Of a DNA stretch of 64,000 nucleotides, positions 55,710 to 63,909 are shown piece after piece. This stretch comes from Nesterenkonia sp. F (lineage in GTDB: Bacteria > Actinomycetota > Actinomycetes > Actinomycetales > Micrococcaceae): positions 1-64,000 of the forward strand of contig NZ_AFRW01000012.1 of the NCBI RefSeq assembly GCF_000220985.1, in the 5' to 3' direction. The first letter of the stretch is position 1, and the number at the start of each line of letters is the position of its first letter. A program made the position numbers and the translations under genes. The notes below the pieces were generated by a model that had not been told where the DNA came from, did no database searches, and saw nothing but the letters and a program-made list of their open reading frames with translations.

Positions 55710-56801
55710 GTGCTGCGACTCTTCTTCGACGCCCGCTACACCCGCCCCCGGGTCCACGACGGGATCTCCCGCTTCTCGGCCGGCCTCATCGAGGCCGCCG
55801 CCGAGCATGCCGAGGTCACCCTGCTCATCAGCGACGAGGAACAGCTGAACCTGCTGCCGAAGGGGCTGCCCCGGCTGAGGATCTCCTCGCCGACCTCGCC
55901 CCGCGAGCCCTGGGTGGCCCGGCAGATCAATCCCCACCGGCCCGACGTCGTCTTCTCGCCGATGCAGACCATGGGTGGATTCGGGCGGAACTACCCGCTG
56001 ATCCTCACGCTGCACGACCTCATCTACTACGAGCACCGGACCCCGCCGCGGGATCTGCCGGCCCCGGTGCGGCTGGGCTGGCGGCTCTACCACCTCAGCT
56101 ATCTTCCGCAGCGATTCGTGCTGAACCGGGCCGACGCCGTGGCCACCGTCTCGGAGACCACGCGCGGACTGATGCGCGACCATCGGCTCGCGCGCCGGCC
56201 CATCGAGCTGATCCCGAATGCCCCGCAGCCTGTGCCCGAGCCCCGCGATCCCGAGCAGGCTCCGAGCCGCGACCTGGTCTACATGGGGTCCTTCATGGCG
56301 TACAAGAACGTCGAGACGCTGGTGCGTGCCCTCGAGGAGCTGCCCGACCACCGGCTGCACCTGTGCAGTCCGATCGCCGCGTCCCGCAGGGAGGCGCTCG
56401 TCGCCCTGGCGGCCCGTCCCGAGCAGCTGGTCTTCCATGACGGCATCGACGAGGCCGACTACCGCGATCTGCTGCGCACCGCCGAGGCCCTGGTCACCCT
56501 CTCCCGGGCCGAGGGGTACGGCCTGCCGGTGGTCGAGGCGATGGCCCACGGCACCCCGACGGTGGTCTCCGATCTGCCGATCTTCGCCGAGATCGCCGGC
56601 GAGGCCGTCGCCGACCGGGGTGCCCAGATCGTCGACCCCGACCGTCCGGAGGAGCTGGCCTCGGCCGTCCGCACGCTGGAGGACCCGCGGGTCTTCGCCG
56701 AAGCCTCCCGCGCCGCCCGACGACGCAGCGCCGACTTCAGCTGGGAGGACTCGGCCCGTCGACTGGTCGAGCTGGGGGAGCGGCTGGCCGCCCGCAGCTG
56801 A
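55710..56801 (+). CDS. GT4-type glycosyltransferase (second of the cluster)
   Basis: A 363-residue GT-B protein: HDGISRFSAGLIEAA, LTLHDLIYYEHR, VSETTRGLMRDH, YMGSFMAYKNVETLVRAL and EGYGLPVVEAMAHGTPTVVSD. It starts with GTG at 55710, 6 nt after CACAAT (55698-55703). It ends at 56801, where the open frame of the M23-like gene runs in from the other strand. It forms the plus-strand arm with the phosphatidyltransferase gene. Confidence 0.87.
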   Translation: MLRLFFDARYTRPRVHDGISRFSAGLIEAAAEHAEVTLLISDEEQLNLLPKGLPRLRISSPTSPREPWVARQINPHRPDVVFSPMQTMGGFGRNYPLILTLHDLIYYEHRTPPRDLPAPVRLGWRLYHLSYLPQRFVLNRADAVATVSETTRGLMRDHRLARRPIELIPNAPQPVPEPRDPEQAPSRDLVYMGSFMAYKNVETLVRALEELPDHRLHLCSPIAASRREALVALAARPEQLVFHDGIDEADYRDLLRTAEALVTLSRAEGYGLPVVEAMAHGTPTVVSDLPIFAEIAGEAVADRGAQIVDPDRPEELASAVRTLEDPRVFAEASRAARRRSADFSWEDSARRLVELGERLAARS

Positions 56802-57431
56802 GGGTTCGTCCTCGACCGGCAGCAGCACTGAGGGCTCCAGCCGCCCGAGCATCAGCAGCGGATTCAGATACTCGCCGCGCTCGCGGACTCCCCAGTGCAG
56901 GCAGTCGTCGGCGCAGTCCTCGGCGGCGGCGACGTGCCCGCCCTCGGCGAGCCGGCCGACCTCCTCTCCCGCGGCGACGACGTCGCCGACCTCCAGCGAC
57001 GAGGAGACCGGCTCGAAGGAGCTGACCCGCCCGTCGCCGTGGTCGATCGAGACCACCGGACGATCGGCCACGATCCCGACGAAGCTCACCGCCCCCGCGG
57101 CGGGAGCCAGCACGCGCGAGGCCTCGAGGCGCAGATCGACGCCGCGATGCCCGGCGTCCCACGGACGCGGAGGAGCGGCGAAGCCGGTCACCACCTCCGG
57201 GGCGGAGCCGGTGGGCGAGACCCAGGTCGGACGTGGCGCGGATCGGCTCGCCGCGGCGTCGTCGGCGGTCGCGGCCGGCGCCGCGACGCCCGGCGGCAGC
57301 AGGAGCAGAGCCGCGAGGACGACGGCGAGCACCGCTGTCGGTGGTCGTCGTGCGGGGCCGGCCTGCGTCGTCTCGTGCTCGACGACGTCGTTCGAGGGAC
57401 GAAGCCGCGGGAACAGGCGCATGACCGCCAT
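56802..57431 (-). CDS. M23-like peptidase; reading frame has no stop before the neighbouring gene
   Basis: The frame from ATG 57431 encodes a signal/anchor (LAVVLAALLLLPPGVAAPA), then the M23 fold: RPWDAGHRGVDLRLEASRVLAPAAGAVSF (metal HxxxD), SIDHGDGRVSSFEPV and DCLHWGVRERGEYLNPLLML. The second motif has CLH instead of HLH. Homology ends near residue 205, but no stop occurs; the frame stays open antisense through the glycosyltransferase cluster to 53163, 1422 codons in all. The true end is unknown. I list it to 56802, just before the opposite gene. A lost stop or a small indel is likely. Family members cut cell-wall peptide bridges. Confidence 0.55.
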
Positions 57432-57645
57432 GCTGGGTCACCTGCGTAGCCCGGCGCCTGCGGAACTCTGCGACTGTGCAGAGCACGGCGTGTCGTCGGC
57501 CGGAGGCGCTCGGCTGTGCAGGAACGGGCCGGACGTCGGCACCAGGTGGTGCCTGGGCCGGAGATCGCGCACGGCACGAGGAGGGCGGAGATACGAGCGC
57601 CTCCGAGGTGCCTCGTGCCACAGGGTCCGCGCCGTCGATCTGTAG

Positions 57646-57651
57646 TACACT
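57646..57651 (+). promoter_or_regulatory. -10 box of the rpsB promoter
   Basis: TACACT (57646-57651) within TGTAGTACACT, about 300 bp before rpsB. The stretch 57432-57645 upstream shows no gene. Confidence 0.45.
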
Positions 57652-57699
57652 GATCGCCAGCAGCTGCCGCAGGCTGTCTTCACCCCTGCCTTTCTCCGA

Positions 57700-57947
57700 T
57701 CGGCCGGACCTTGTCCGGCGCACCGGGGGCGGGCCGGCGGTGCGGACGACGTCGACGGCGCTGACTTCGCGCAGAGGATGCCTGCTCCGCAGGGTCTCCC
57801 CGTCGGTCCGCTCGCCGCAGCGGTCGGGGAGGATGATCCGCTCCCTCCTCTGCCAGGGCCCCGGGCGAACCGGGGAGGCAACGATCAACCGAGAAGCTCA
57901 GCCGGTGCTGCACGTGAGAGCGTGTTCGAAGCCCGGCATCGAAAGGA
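57700..57947 (+). ncRNA. Structured 5' leader of rpsB
   Basis: The leader between the promoter and rpsB holds at least three clean stem-loops: GCCGGAC/GTCCGGC near 57703-57719, a two-tier hairpin with outer stem CTCCCCG 57796-57802/CGGGGAG 57825-57831 and inner stem CCGCT 57808-57812/AGCGG 57819-57823, and CCCCGG 57859-57864/CCGGGG 57870-57875. Length and position suggest an S2- or growth-responsive leader. I cannot assign it to a known RNA class. Confidence 0.4.
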
Positions 57948-57953
57948 CACCCC

Positions 57954-58820
57954 ATGCCCGTCGTCACCATGCGCCAGCTGCTCGACAGCGGCGTCCACTT
58001 CGGCCACCAGACCCGTCGCTGGAACCCGAAGATGAAGCGCTACATCTTCACCGAGCGCAACGGCATCTACATCATCGACCTGCAGCAGTCGCTGTCCTAC
58101 ATCGACCGCGCCTACGACTTCGTCAAGCAGACGGTCGCCCACGGCGGCTCGATCCTGTTCGTCGGCACCAAGAAGCAGGCCCAGGAGGCCATCGCCGAGC
58201 AGGCCACGCGCGTCGGCCAGCCCTACGTGAACCACCGTTGGCTGGGCGGCATGCTCACCAACTTCGCCACGGTCTCCAAGCGCGTCCAGCGCATGAAGGA
58301 GCTCGAGGAGATCGACTTCGACGACGTCGCCGGCTCCGGTCGGACCAAGAAGGAGCTGCTGCTGCTCAGCCGCGAGCTGGCCAAGCTGCAGTCCAACCTG
58401 GGCGGCATCCGGAACCTGACCAAGACGCCGTCGGCCATCTGGGTCGTCGACACCAAGAAGGAGCACCTGGCGGTCGACGAGGCGAAGAAGCTGGGCATCC
58501 CGGTGGTCGCGATCCTGGACACCAACTGCGACCCGGACGAGGTCGACTACCCGGTCCCGGGCAACGACGACGCCATCCGGTCCGTGGACCTGCTGACCCG
58601 GGTCATCGCCGACGCTGCGGCCGAGGGCGTCATCGCCCGCGAGGAGAAGCGCGGCGGAGGCTCCGGCCAGGCCGCCGAGCCGATGGCCGAGTGGGAGCGC
58701 GAGCTGCTCGAGCAGCACGCCGCCGAGCAGGCCGGCCAGGGCGAGTCCTCCGGTGAGCAGGCTTCCGCCGAGAAGTCCGAGACCGCCGAGAAGTCCGAGA
58801 CCGCCGAGAAGTCCGAGTAA
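57954..58820 (+). CDS. rpsB: 30S ribosomal protein S2
   Basis: A 288-residue S2: [28 protein letters not shown], the GTKKQAQ and [12 protein letters not shown] motifs and the [22 protein letters not shown] block. It is followed by an actinobacterial acidic tail of three SETAEKSE-type units (24 bp each, near-identical at 58770-58818). ATG at 57954 has AAAGGA upstream. Heads the rpsB-tsf-pyrH-frr-cdsA cluster. Confidence 0.97.
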   Translation: MPVVTMRQLLDSGVHFGHQTRRWNPKMKRYIFTERNGIYIIDLQQSLSYIDRAYDFVKQTVAHGGSILFVGTKKQAQEAIAEQATRVGQPYVNHRWLGGMLTNFATVSKRVQRMKELEEIDFDDVAGSGRTKKELLLLSRELAKLQSNLGGIRNLTKTPSAIWVVDTKKEHLAVDEAKKLGIPVVAILDTNCDPDEVDYPVPGNDDAIRSVDLLTRVIADAAAEGVIAREEKRGGGSGQAAEPMAEWERELLEQHAAEQAGQGESSGEQASAEKSETAEKSETAEKSE

Positions 58821-58869
58821 GGCTCGACTCGAGCGCGACCGCCGAGCGACGAATCTCGTCGCGTCAGAT

Positions 58870-58918
58870 CCTCACGCCGCCCCCTGGAGGCGCATTTCCT
58901 CCAGGGGCGGGCGTGAGG
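58870..58918 (+). terminator. Long stem-loop between rpsB and tsf
   Basis: Arms 58870-58890 and 58898-58918 pair over 21 positions with two mismatches around a 7-nt loop. It lies 50 bp after rpsB and 62 bp before tsf and may terminate or attenuate transcription, giving more rpsB than tsf mRNA. Confidence 0.65.
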
Positions 58919-58979
58919 CCTGCGGAGCGCGCACACCACCACAGATCATCCCCTACGAACCCCTATCGGAGGACGGGAC

Positions 58980-59819
58980 ATGGCGAACTACACCGCTGCT
59001 GACATCAAGGCCCTGCGCGAGCGCACCGGCGCCGGCATGATGGACGTCAAGAAGGCCCTGGACGAGGCCGACGGCGACTTCGACAAGGCCATCGAGGCCA
59101 TCCGCATCAAGGGCCTCAAGGGTGCCGCCAAGCGCGAGAGCCGCTCGGCCGCCGAGGGCCTGGTCGCGGCCAAGGTCGTCGACGGCACCAAGGGCTTCCT
59201 GGTCGAGGTCAACGCCGAGACCGACTTCGTCGCGAAGTCGGACAAGTTCGTCGGCCTCGCCGACCAGGTCCTGGAGACCGCCGTGGCCCACGACGTCGAC
59301 ACCCTCGAGCAGCTGCTCGAGGCCGACGTCGACGGCAAGAAGCTCGCTGACCACGTCACCGAGGAGGGTGCGACTCTGGGTGAGAAGGTCCTGGTCAGCC
59401 GGGTCGCCAAGGTCGAGGGCGCCGCCGTCGACGCCTACCTGCACAAGACCGCGAAGGACCTGCCGGCCCAGGTCGGCGTGCTGATCGCCGTCGACGCCGA
59501 CACCGAGGACGCCAGGACGGCCGCCCACGACGTCGCGGTGCACGCCGCCGCGATGGCGCCGGTCCACCTCACCCGGGACGAGGTCCCGGAGGAGACGGTG
59601 GCCGACGAGCGGCGCATCGCCGAGGAGACCGCCCGCGCGGAGGAGAAGCCCGAGCAGGCGATCCCGAAGATCATCGAGGGCCGCGTGAACGCGTTCTTCA
59701 AGGACAACGTCCTGCTGGACCAGCCCTTCGCCAAGGACCCGAAGCAGACCGTCGCCCAGATCCTGGAGGCGGCCGGCACGTCGGCGAAGGCCATGGCCCG
59801 CTTCCGCGTCGGCTCCTGA
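58980..59819 (+). CDS. tsf: Elongation factor Ts
   Basis: A 279-residue EF-Ts, nucleotide-exchange factor of EF-Tu. N-terminal UBA-like domain YTAADIKALRERTGAGMMDVKKALDEADGD, followed by the core with ETDFVAKSD and HAAAMAPVHLTRDEVPEE, ending with KTVAQILEAAGTSAKAMARFRVG. Length normal. ATG at 58980 with GGAGGACGGGAC ahead. Codon use is extremely biased to C- and G-ending codons, as expected for a highly expressed gene. Confidence 0.97.
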   Translation: MANYTAADIKALRERTGAGMMDVKKALDEADGDFDKAIEAIRIKGLKGAAKRESRSAAEGLVAAKVVDGTKGFLVEVNAETDFVAKSDKFVGLADQVLETAVAHDVDTLEQLLEADVDGKKLADHVTEEGATLGEKVLVSRVAKVEGAAVDAYLHKTAKDLPAQVGVLIAVDADTEDARTAAHDVAVHAAAMAPVHLTRDEVPEETVADERRIAEETARAEEKPEQAIPKIIEGRVNAFFKDNVLLDQPFAKDPKQTVAQILEAAGTSAKAMARFRVGS

Positions 59820-59835
59820 CCGACGCCGCGACGTC

Positions 59836-59865
59836 GGAGCACCGCCCTGTTCGGGGCGGTGCTCC
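59836..59865 (+). terminator. Stem-loop after tsf
   Basis: Arms 59836-59847 and 59854-59865 pair perfectly over 12 bp with a TGTTCG loop, 16 bp after the tsf stop. TACACT near 59890 may be the -10 box of the pyrH transcript that follows. Confidence 0.75.
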
Positions 59866-60020
59866 TCGTCGGACCGGGTGCTGATGCCTACACTGAGGCA
59901 GAACGCTCGATCCACGACGACAGGGGGTGGCCACTCGACTGCAGTGGTCACCCTCTTCTCATGCCCGCCTCCGATGTCCGGACCGCTCCGCGCGCCGACG
60001 CCGAAAGGATCTCGCCCCCG

Positions 60021-60794
60021 ATGACCGACCAGGCCGCAGCCTCCGCCGCACAGACCGCCGTCACCCCCCACGAGCACCGGCAGCCGGGCTCCTCCCGCCG
60101 CCGCGTGCTCCTCAAGCTCTCCGGGGAGGTCTTCGGCGGCGGAAGCGTCGGCGTGGACCCGGCGACCGTCCGGGGCATCGCCGAGCAGATCGCCGCCGTC
60201 GGCGAGGAGGTCGAGGTCTGCGTCGTCGTCGGCGGCGGCAACTTCTTCCGCGGCGCGGAGCTGTCCCGGGCCGGCATGGACAGGGCGCGCGCCGACTACA
60301 TGGGCATGCTGGGCACGGTGATGAACTGCCTGGCGCTGCAGGACTTCCTCGAGCAGGCCGGACGGGCGACCCGCGTGCAGACCGCGATCACCATGGGACA
60401 GGTCGCCGAGTCCTACATCCCGCTGCGGGCGATCCGGCACATGGAGAAGGGCCGCGTCGTGGTCTTCGGCGCCGGAGCCGGCATGCCGTACTTCTCCACC
60501 GACACCGTCTGCGCCCAGCGCGCCCTGGAGGTCGACGCCGACATGATCCTGATGGGCAAGTCCGGCGTCGACGGCGTCTACACCTCGGACCCGAAGACCG
60601 ACCCGGAGGCCCAGAAGCTCGAGCACCTGACCTACTCGCAGGCGCTGCGGCAGAACATCCGGGTGATGGACCAGACCGCGATGACCATGTGCAACGACAA
60701 CGATCTGTCGATGCGGGTCTTCGGCATGGAGGGCGAGGGTGACGTCACCCGGGCGCTGCTGGGCGAGGAGCTCGGCACGCTGGTGACGCCGTGA
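60021..60794 (+). CDS. pyrH: UMP kinase
   Basis: A 257-residue amino-acid-kinase-family enzyme phosphorylating UMP. Motifs: [45 protein letters not shown] and the C-terminal [18 protein letters not shown]. An extra about 25 residues at the N-terminus precede the core. The ATG at 60021 is used; the frame is open upstream but lacks homology. Third gene of the cluster. Confidence 0.95.
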   Translation: MTDQAAASAAQTAVTPHEHRQPGSSRRRVLLKLSGEVFGGGSVGVDPATVRGIAEQIAAVGEEVEVCVVVGGGNFFRGAELSRAGMDRARADYMGMLGTVMNCLALQDFLEQAGRATRVQTAITMGQVAESYIPLRAIRHMEKGRVVVFGAGAGMPYFSTDTVCAQRALEVDADMILMGKSGVDGVYTSDPKTDPEAQKLEHLTYSQALRQNIRVMDQTAMTMCNDNDLSMRVFGMEGEGDVTRALLGEELGTLVTP

Positions 60795-60855
60795 CACGAC
60801 CCGACGGGGGCGCTCCGGCGTCGTCGGCGATGCGCCTGATCAGCTGACCGGCACG

Positions 60856-60861
60856 TAGACT
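60856..60861 (+). promoter_or_regulatory. -10 box upstream of frr
   Basis: TAGACT (60856-60861) in the 108-bp gap between pyrH and frr, about 40 bp before the frr start. frr may thus have its own promoter. Confidence 0.4.
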
Positions 60862-60902
60862 GGTGCCTGCAGTACCGACTCGAGGAGCTCAAGGAGAGCG
60901 AC

Positions 60903-61460
60903 GTGATTGACGAGACCCTGACCGAGGCCGAAGCGAGCATGGAGAGCGCCGTCGAGGCGACCAGCGAGGACTTCGCCACGGTGCGCACCGGGCGCGCCAA
61001 CCCCTCCCTGTACTCCAAGGTGCTGGTCGACTACTACGGCTCGCCGACGCCGCTGCAGCAGCTGGCCTCCTTCAGCACGCCGGACGCCCGGACCATCCTG
61101 ATCACCCCGTACGACGCGTCGGCGATGCGCGAGATCGAGAAGGCCCTGTCGGACTCCGAGGTGGGCGCCAACCCCTCCAACGACGGCAAGCAGATCCGCA
61201 TCGTGATGCCGGAGATGACCGAGGAGCGGCGCAAGGAGTACGCCAAGCTGGTCAAGTCCAAGGGCGAGGACCACAAGGTGTCGGTGCGCAACGCGCGCCG
61301 CAAGGCCAAGGACGCCATCGCCAAGGCCGTGAAGAACGGCGAGATCGGCGAGGACGAGGGCGAGCGCGGACACAGCGAGCTCGAGACCCTCACCAAGACG
61401 CACACCGAGCGCATCGACGAGATGACGCGCCGCAAGGAAGCCGAGCTGCTCGAGGTCTGA
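60903..61460 (+). CDS. frr: Ribosome recycling factor
   Basis: A 185-residue RRF, which splits post-termination ribosomes with EF-G. It starts with GTG at 60903 (AAGGAG upstream). Core motifs: SEDFATVRTGRANPSLYSKVLVDYYGSPTPLQQLAS and the long helical part ERRKEYAKLVKSKGEDHKVSVRNARRKAKD. Length typical. The cdsA start follows by 3 bp. Confidence 0.97.
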   Translation: MIDETLTEAEASMESAVEATSEDFATVRTGRANPSLYSKVLVDYYGSPTPLQQLASFSTPDARTILITPYDASAMREIEKALSDSEVGANPSNDGKQIRIVMPEMTEERRKEYAKLVKSKGEDHKVSVRNARRKAKDAIAKAVKNGEIGEDEGERGHSELETLTKTHTERIDEMTRRKEAELLEV

Positions 61461-61463
61461 TCG

Positions 61464-62357
61464 ATGATCGGCCAGAAGCGCCCGAGACCCGCCGAGAGCG
61501 CCGAGGCGGCCGCGCCGCGCACGCGCACTCCGCGGGCCGGGCGCGACCTCCCCGCGGCCATCCTCACCGGAGCGGCCCTGCTGATCCCCGCCGTGCTGGG
61601 GATCGTGTTCATGCCGCTGCTGCTGATCCTGCTGGCGGTGGTGCTGCTGGCGATGGGAGCCTGGGAGGTCGCCGTCGCCCTGGAGACCCAGGGCCTGCGG
61701 CTGCCCAAGATACCGCTGTTCCTCGGCGCGCTGACCATGCCGCTGGCGGCCTACTTCGGCGGCGTCGAGGCGCTGACCCTGGCCTTGATGGTCACCTGCG
61801 CGGCGATCGCGGTGATCGCGGCGATCTACCGGATCCATGACGCCGGACGGTCGATCATGGCCTCGATGTTCGTCGCCTGCTGGGTGCCCTTCCTCATCTC
61901 CTTCGCCGTGCTGCTCATCGATCAGCCGATGGGGCAGTGGCGACTGGCCGTGGTGGTGCTCCTGGTCGTCGCCAACGACACCTTCGGCTATCTGGTGGGC
62001 GTGCTCTTCGGCAAGCACCCGATGGCGCCGACGATCAGCCCGAAGAAGTCCTGGGAGGGCTTCGCCGGCTCGATGCTCGGCTCCATCGCGGTGGGCGTGC
62101 TCGCCTCGGCGCTGATCTTCGACGAGCCGCTGTCCATCGGCGCCGTGCTGGCCGCCGCCGTCGTCGTGGTGTCCACCGCCGGGGACTTCTCCGAATCGAT
62201 GGTCAAGCGCGAGCTGGGGCTGAAGGACATGTCGCATGTGCTGCCCGGCCACGGCGGAGTGATGGATCGGCTCGACTCTCTGGTCTTCGCGATGCCCACC
62301 GCCTACTTCGTCATCGTGGCGCTGTCTCCGCAATCGGCCGGCATTCCATTAGGCTGA
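61464..62357 (+). CDS. cdsA: Phosphatidate cytidylyltransferase
   Basis: A 297-residue, about eight-helix membrane protein that makes CDP-diacylglycerol, the donor for both CDP-alcohol phosphatidyltransferases of this window. The CdsA signature region near the C-terminus reads STAGDFSESMVKRELGLKDMSHVLPGHGGVMDRLDSLVFAMP, with FAGSMLGSIAVGV before it. A cytoplasmic Arg/Ala-rich N-terminus of about 30 residues. Starts 3 bp after frr. Confidence 0.94.
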   Translation: MIGQKRPRPAESAEAAAPRTRTPRAGRDLPAAILTGAALLIPAVLGIVFMPLLLILLAVVLLAMGAWEVAVALETQGLRLPKIPLFLGALTMPLAAYFGGVEALTLALMVTCAAIAVIAAIYRIHDAGRSIMASMFVACWVPFLISFAVLLIDQPMGQWRLAVVVLLVVANDTFGYLVGVLFGKHPMAPTISPKKSWEGFAGSMLGSIAVGVLASALIFDEPLSIGAVLAAAVVVVSTAGDFSESMVKRELGLKDMSHVLPGHGGVMDRLDSLVFAMPTAYFVIVALSPQSAGIPLG

Positions 62358-62362
62358 GTCCC

Positions 62363-62923
62363 ATGGCGCAGCATCAGACCGCACTGTTCACCGTCCTGGA
62401 CGAGACCGAGCAGGGCTATGACCGCGACGAAGTCGACGCGTTCATGGACCAGGCCCGCGGGGCCTACGAGACGGGCACCGGCATGCCGCTGGCCGAGATC
62501 CGCGAGGCGAGCTTCATGCTCGGCGCCGGCGGCTACGACCCGGAGGAGGTCGACGGCGCGCTGGACCGGCTCGAGGACGCCTTCGCCGTGGCCGAGCGCG
62601 ACCGCTACATCGCCCAGCACGGCGAGGACGCCTGGTACGAGCTGCTCGCCGAGCGTGCCGCTCCGCTGCGCGGCCGCATCGAACGGCCCGACGGCGTGCG
62701 CTTCCGCGGACCGGCGCATTCGGCCGCACTGGGCTACCGCCGCGACGAGGTCGACCGACTCTGTCGGGAGCTCGGCAGCTATCTGGACGGGGAGAACCCG
62801 ATGAGCGTCGACGAGATCCGCACGGTGTCCTTCAGCGGCGCCCACGGCTCCAGCGGCTACGACGAGGCTCAGGTGGACGCCTTCCTCGACCGCATGACCG
62901 AGATCATGGCCTCAGTGGGCTGA
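62363..62923 (+). CDS. DivIVA-motif repeat protein
   Basis: A 186-residue soluble protein built from four copies of a short unit: GYDRDEVDAFMDQAR, GYDPEEVDGALDRLEDAF, GYRRDEVDRLCRELGSYL and GYDEAQVDAFLDRMTEIM. This G-Y-x3-E/Q-V-D-x3-D/R element is the N-terminal part of DivIVA/Wag31-type and small DivIVA-domain proteins that associate with membrane curvature, but the long coiled coil is missing. TAGGCT (62350-62355) is 7 nt before the ATG, inside the cdsA 3' end. Role unknown; perhaps polar or envelope organisation. Confidence 0.7.
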   Translation: MAQHQTALFTVLDETEQGYDRDEVDAFMDQARGAYETGTGMPLAEIREASFMLGAGGYDPEEVDGALDRLEDAFAVAERDRYIAQHGEDAWYELLAERAAPLRGRIERPDGVRFRGPAHSAALGYRRDEVDRLCRELGSYLDGENPMSVDEIRTVSFSGAHGSSGYDEAQVDAFLDRMTEIMASVG

Positions 62924-62977
62924 CCGGCCGACGTCGTCGGTCCGACGACGCGCCGGGACGAGTCCCGGGTCCGTGCG

Positions 62978-63331
62978 TCAGCTCCCCATGATCGGGCGGA
63001 TCTCCGTGGAGCCGTGCTGCAGATGCGGCATCCGCTCGGCGACCGCATGAGCGGCGGCCTCGTCCTCCACGGCCACGGCGTGCACGGCGAAGATGATGCT
63101 GCGATCCTCGGCCGTCTCGGCATCGGCCGCGTCGGCGTCGTGCTCCGCCAGGGCTCCCAGATGCACGGTCGACTCGGTCAGCGCCCAGCCCTCGACCAGG
63201 GTGCCGTCGGCGTGCAGTTCGGCGTCGAGGTCCTGCCAGGCGCGCATCTCCTCACCGTGCTCGTCGCTGTCCTCGGCGGGACCGGTGCCGGGCACGAATC
63301 GGTGGATCAACAGGTGCGTGGGCCGGGCCAT
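62978..63331 (-). CDS. YCII/DGPF-related protein
   Basis: A 117-residue protein matching the YCII-related fold: HLLIHRFVPGTGPAEDSDEHGEEMRAWQDLDAELHADGTLVEGWALTESTVHLG, then RSIIFAVHAVAVEDEAAAHAVAERMPHLQHGSTEIRPIM. Family members have ferredoxin-like folds and uncertain catalytic roles. AGGAGG is 5 nt before the ATG at 63331, which excludes a longer in-frame start. It is separate from its neighbours. Confidence 0.75.
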   Translation of the reverse strand: MARPTHLLIHRFVPGTGPAEDSDEHGEEMRAWQDLDAELHADGTLVEGWALTESTVHLGALAEHDADAADAETAEDRSIIFAVHAVAVEDEAAAHAVAERMPHLQHGSTEIRPIMGS

Positions 63332-63558
63332 GGAGACCTCCTGGTCGGGAACGGTATGGGCCGCCGGCTCCGACACCATGGCCGGACCGCCGCCGGGGCC
63401 TCTACCATCAGAGCACGGGCGCCCCGCCGCCGTCAGCATCCGGCGCCGTGCTCCTCACCCGTCGGTCGCGTCGGTCGACCGCACCGGTGATCGTCGGCGC
63501 AGGACTCCGCCGCGGCCCCGGGTGCCGGGGACAGAGCGCAGAACCGCGGGAGAACCTC

Positions 63559-63909
63559 ATGAGTGCGCCGAGCAGCCGGCCGAACAGCCAGCGTCACCTG
63601 ATCCACATCGACGCGCCGCCCGAGCGTGTCTGGGCGGCGCTGACCGACCCGGACCTGACCGACCCGGACCTGACCGAGCGGATCGGATACGGCGGGCGGG
63701 TCGAAGTGGTGCTCGAACCGGGCGGAGACTACTGGGCGCACACCACCGACGCGATGAAGCAGAAGGGCCTGGGCGACGTCGCCGGCTCCGGTCACGTCGA
63801 GGGCCGCGTCGGGTCCGGGGGAGGCGGCTGGCCGTGGGAGCTCTCCAGCCTGAAGACGCTGCTGGAGACCGGCCGCCCGATGATCGGTGCGGGGTCTCAG
63901 CCGGACTGA
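63559..63909 (+). CDS. Shortened SRPBCC (START-like) protein
   Basis: A 116-residue protein beginning like an SRPBCC ligand-binding protein (IHIDAPPERVWAALTDPDLTDP) and continuing GGRVEVVLEPGGDYWAHTTDAMKQKGLGDVAGSGHVEG, but then jumping to the C-terminal GGWPWELSSLKTLLETGRP. The usual central beta-sheet portion of about 60 residues is absent, so an in-frame internal deletion is likely. A 15-bp duplication (DPDLT repeated) is present near residue 32. The fold may be non-functional. ATG chosen because homology follows closely. Confidence 0.6.
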   Translation: MSAPSSRPNSQRHLIHIDAPPERVWAALTDPDLTDPDLTERIGYGGRVEVVLEPGGDYWAHTTDAMKQKGLGDVAGSGHVEGRVGSGGGGWPWELSSLKTLLETGRPMIGAGSQPD

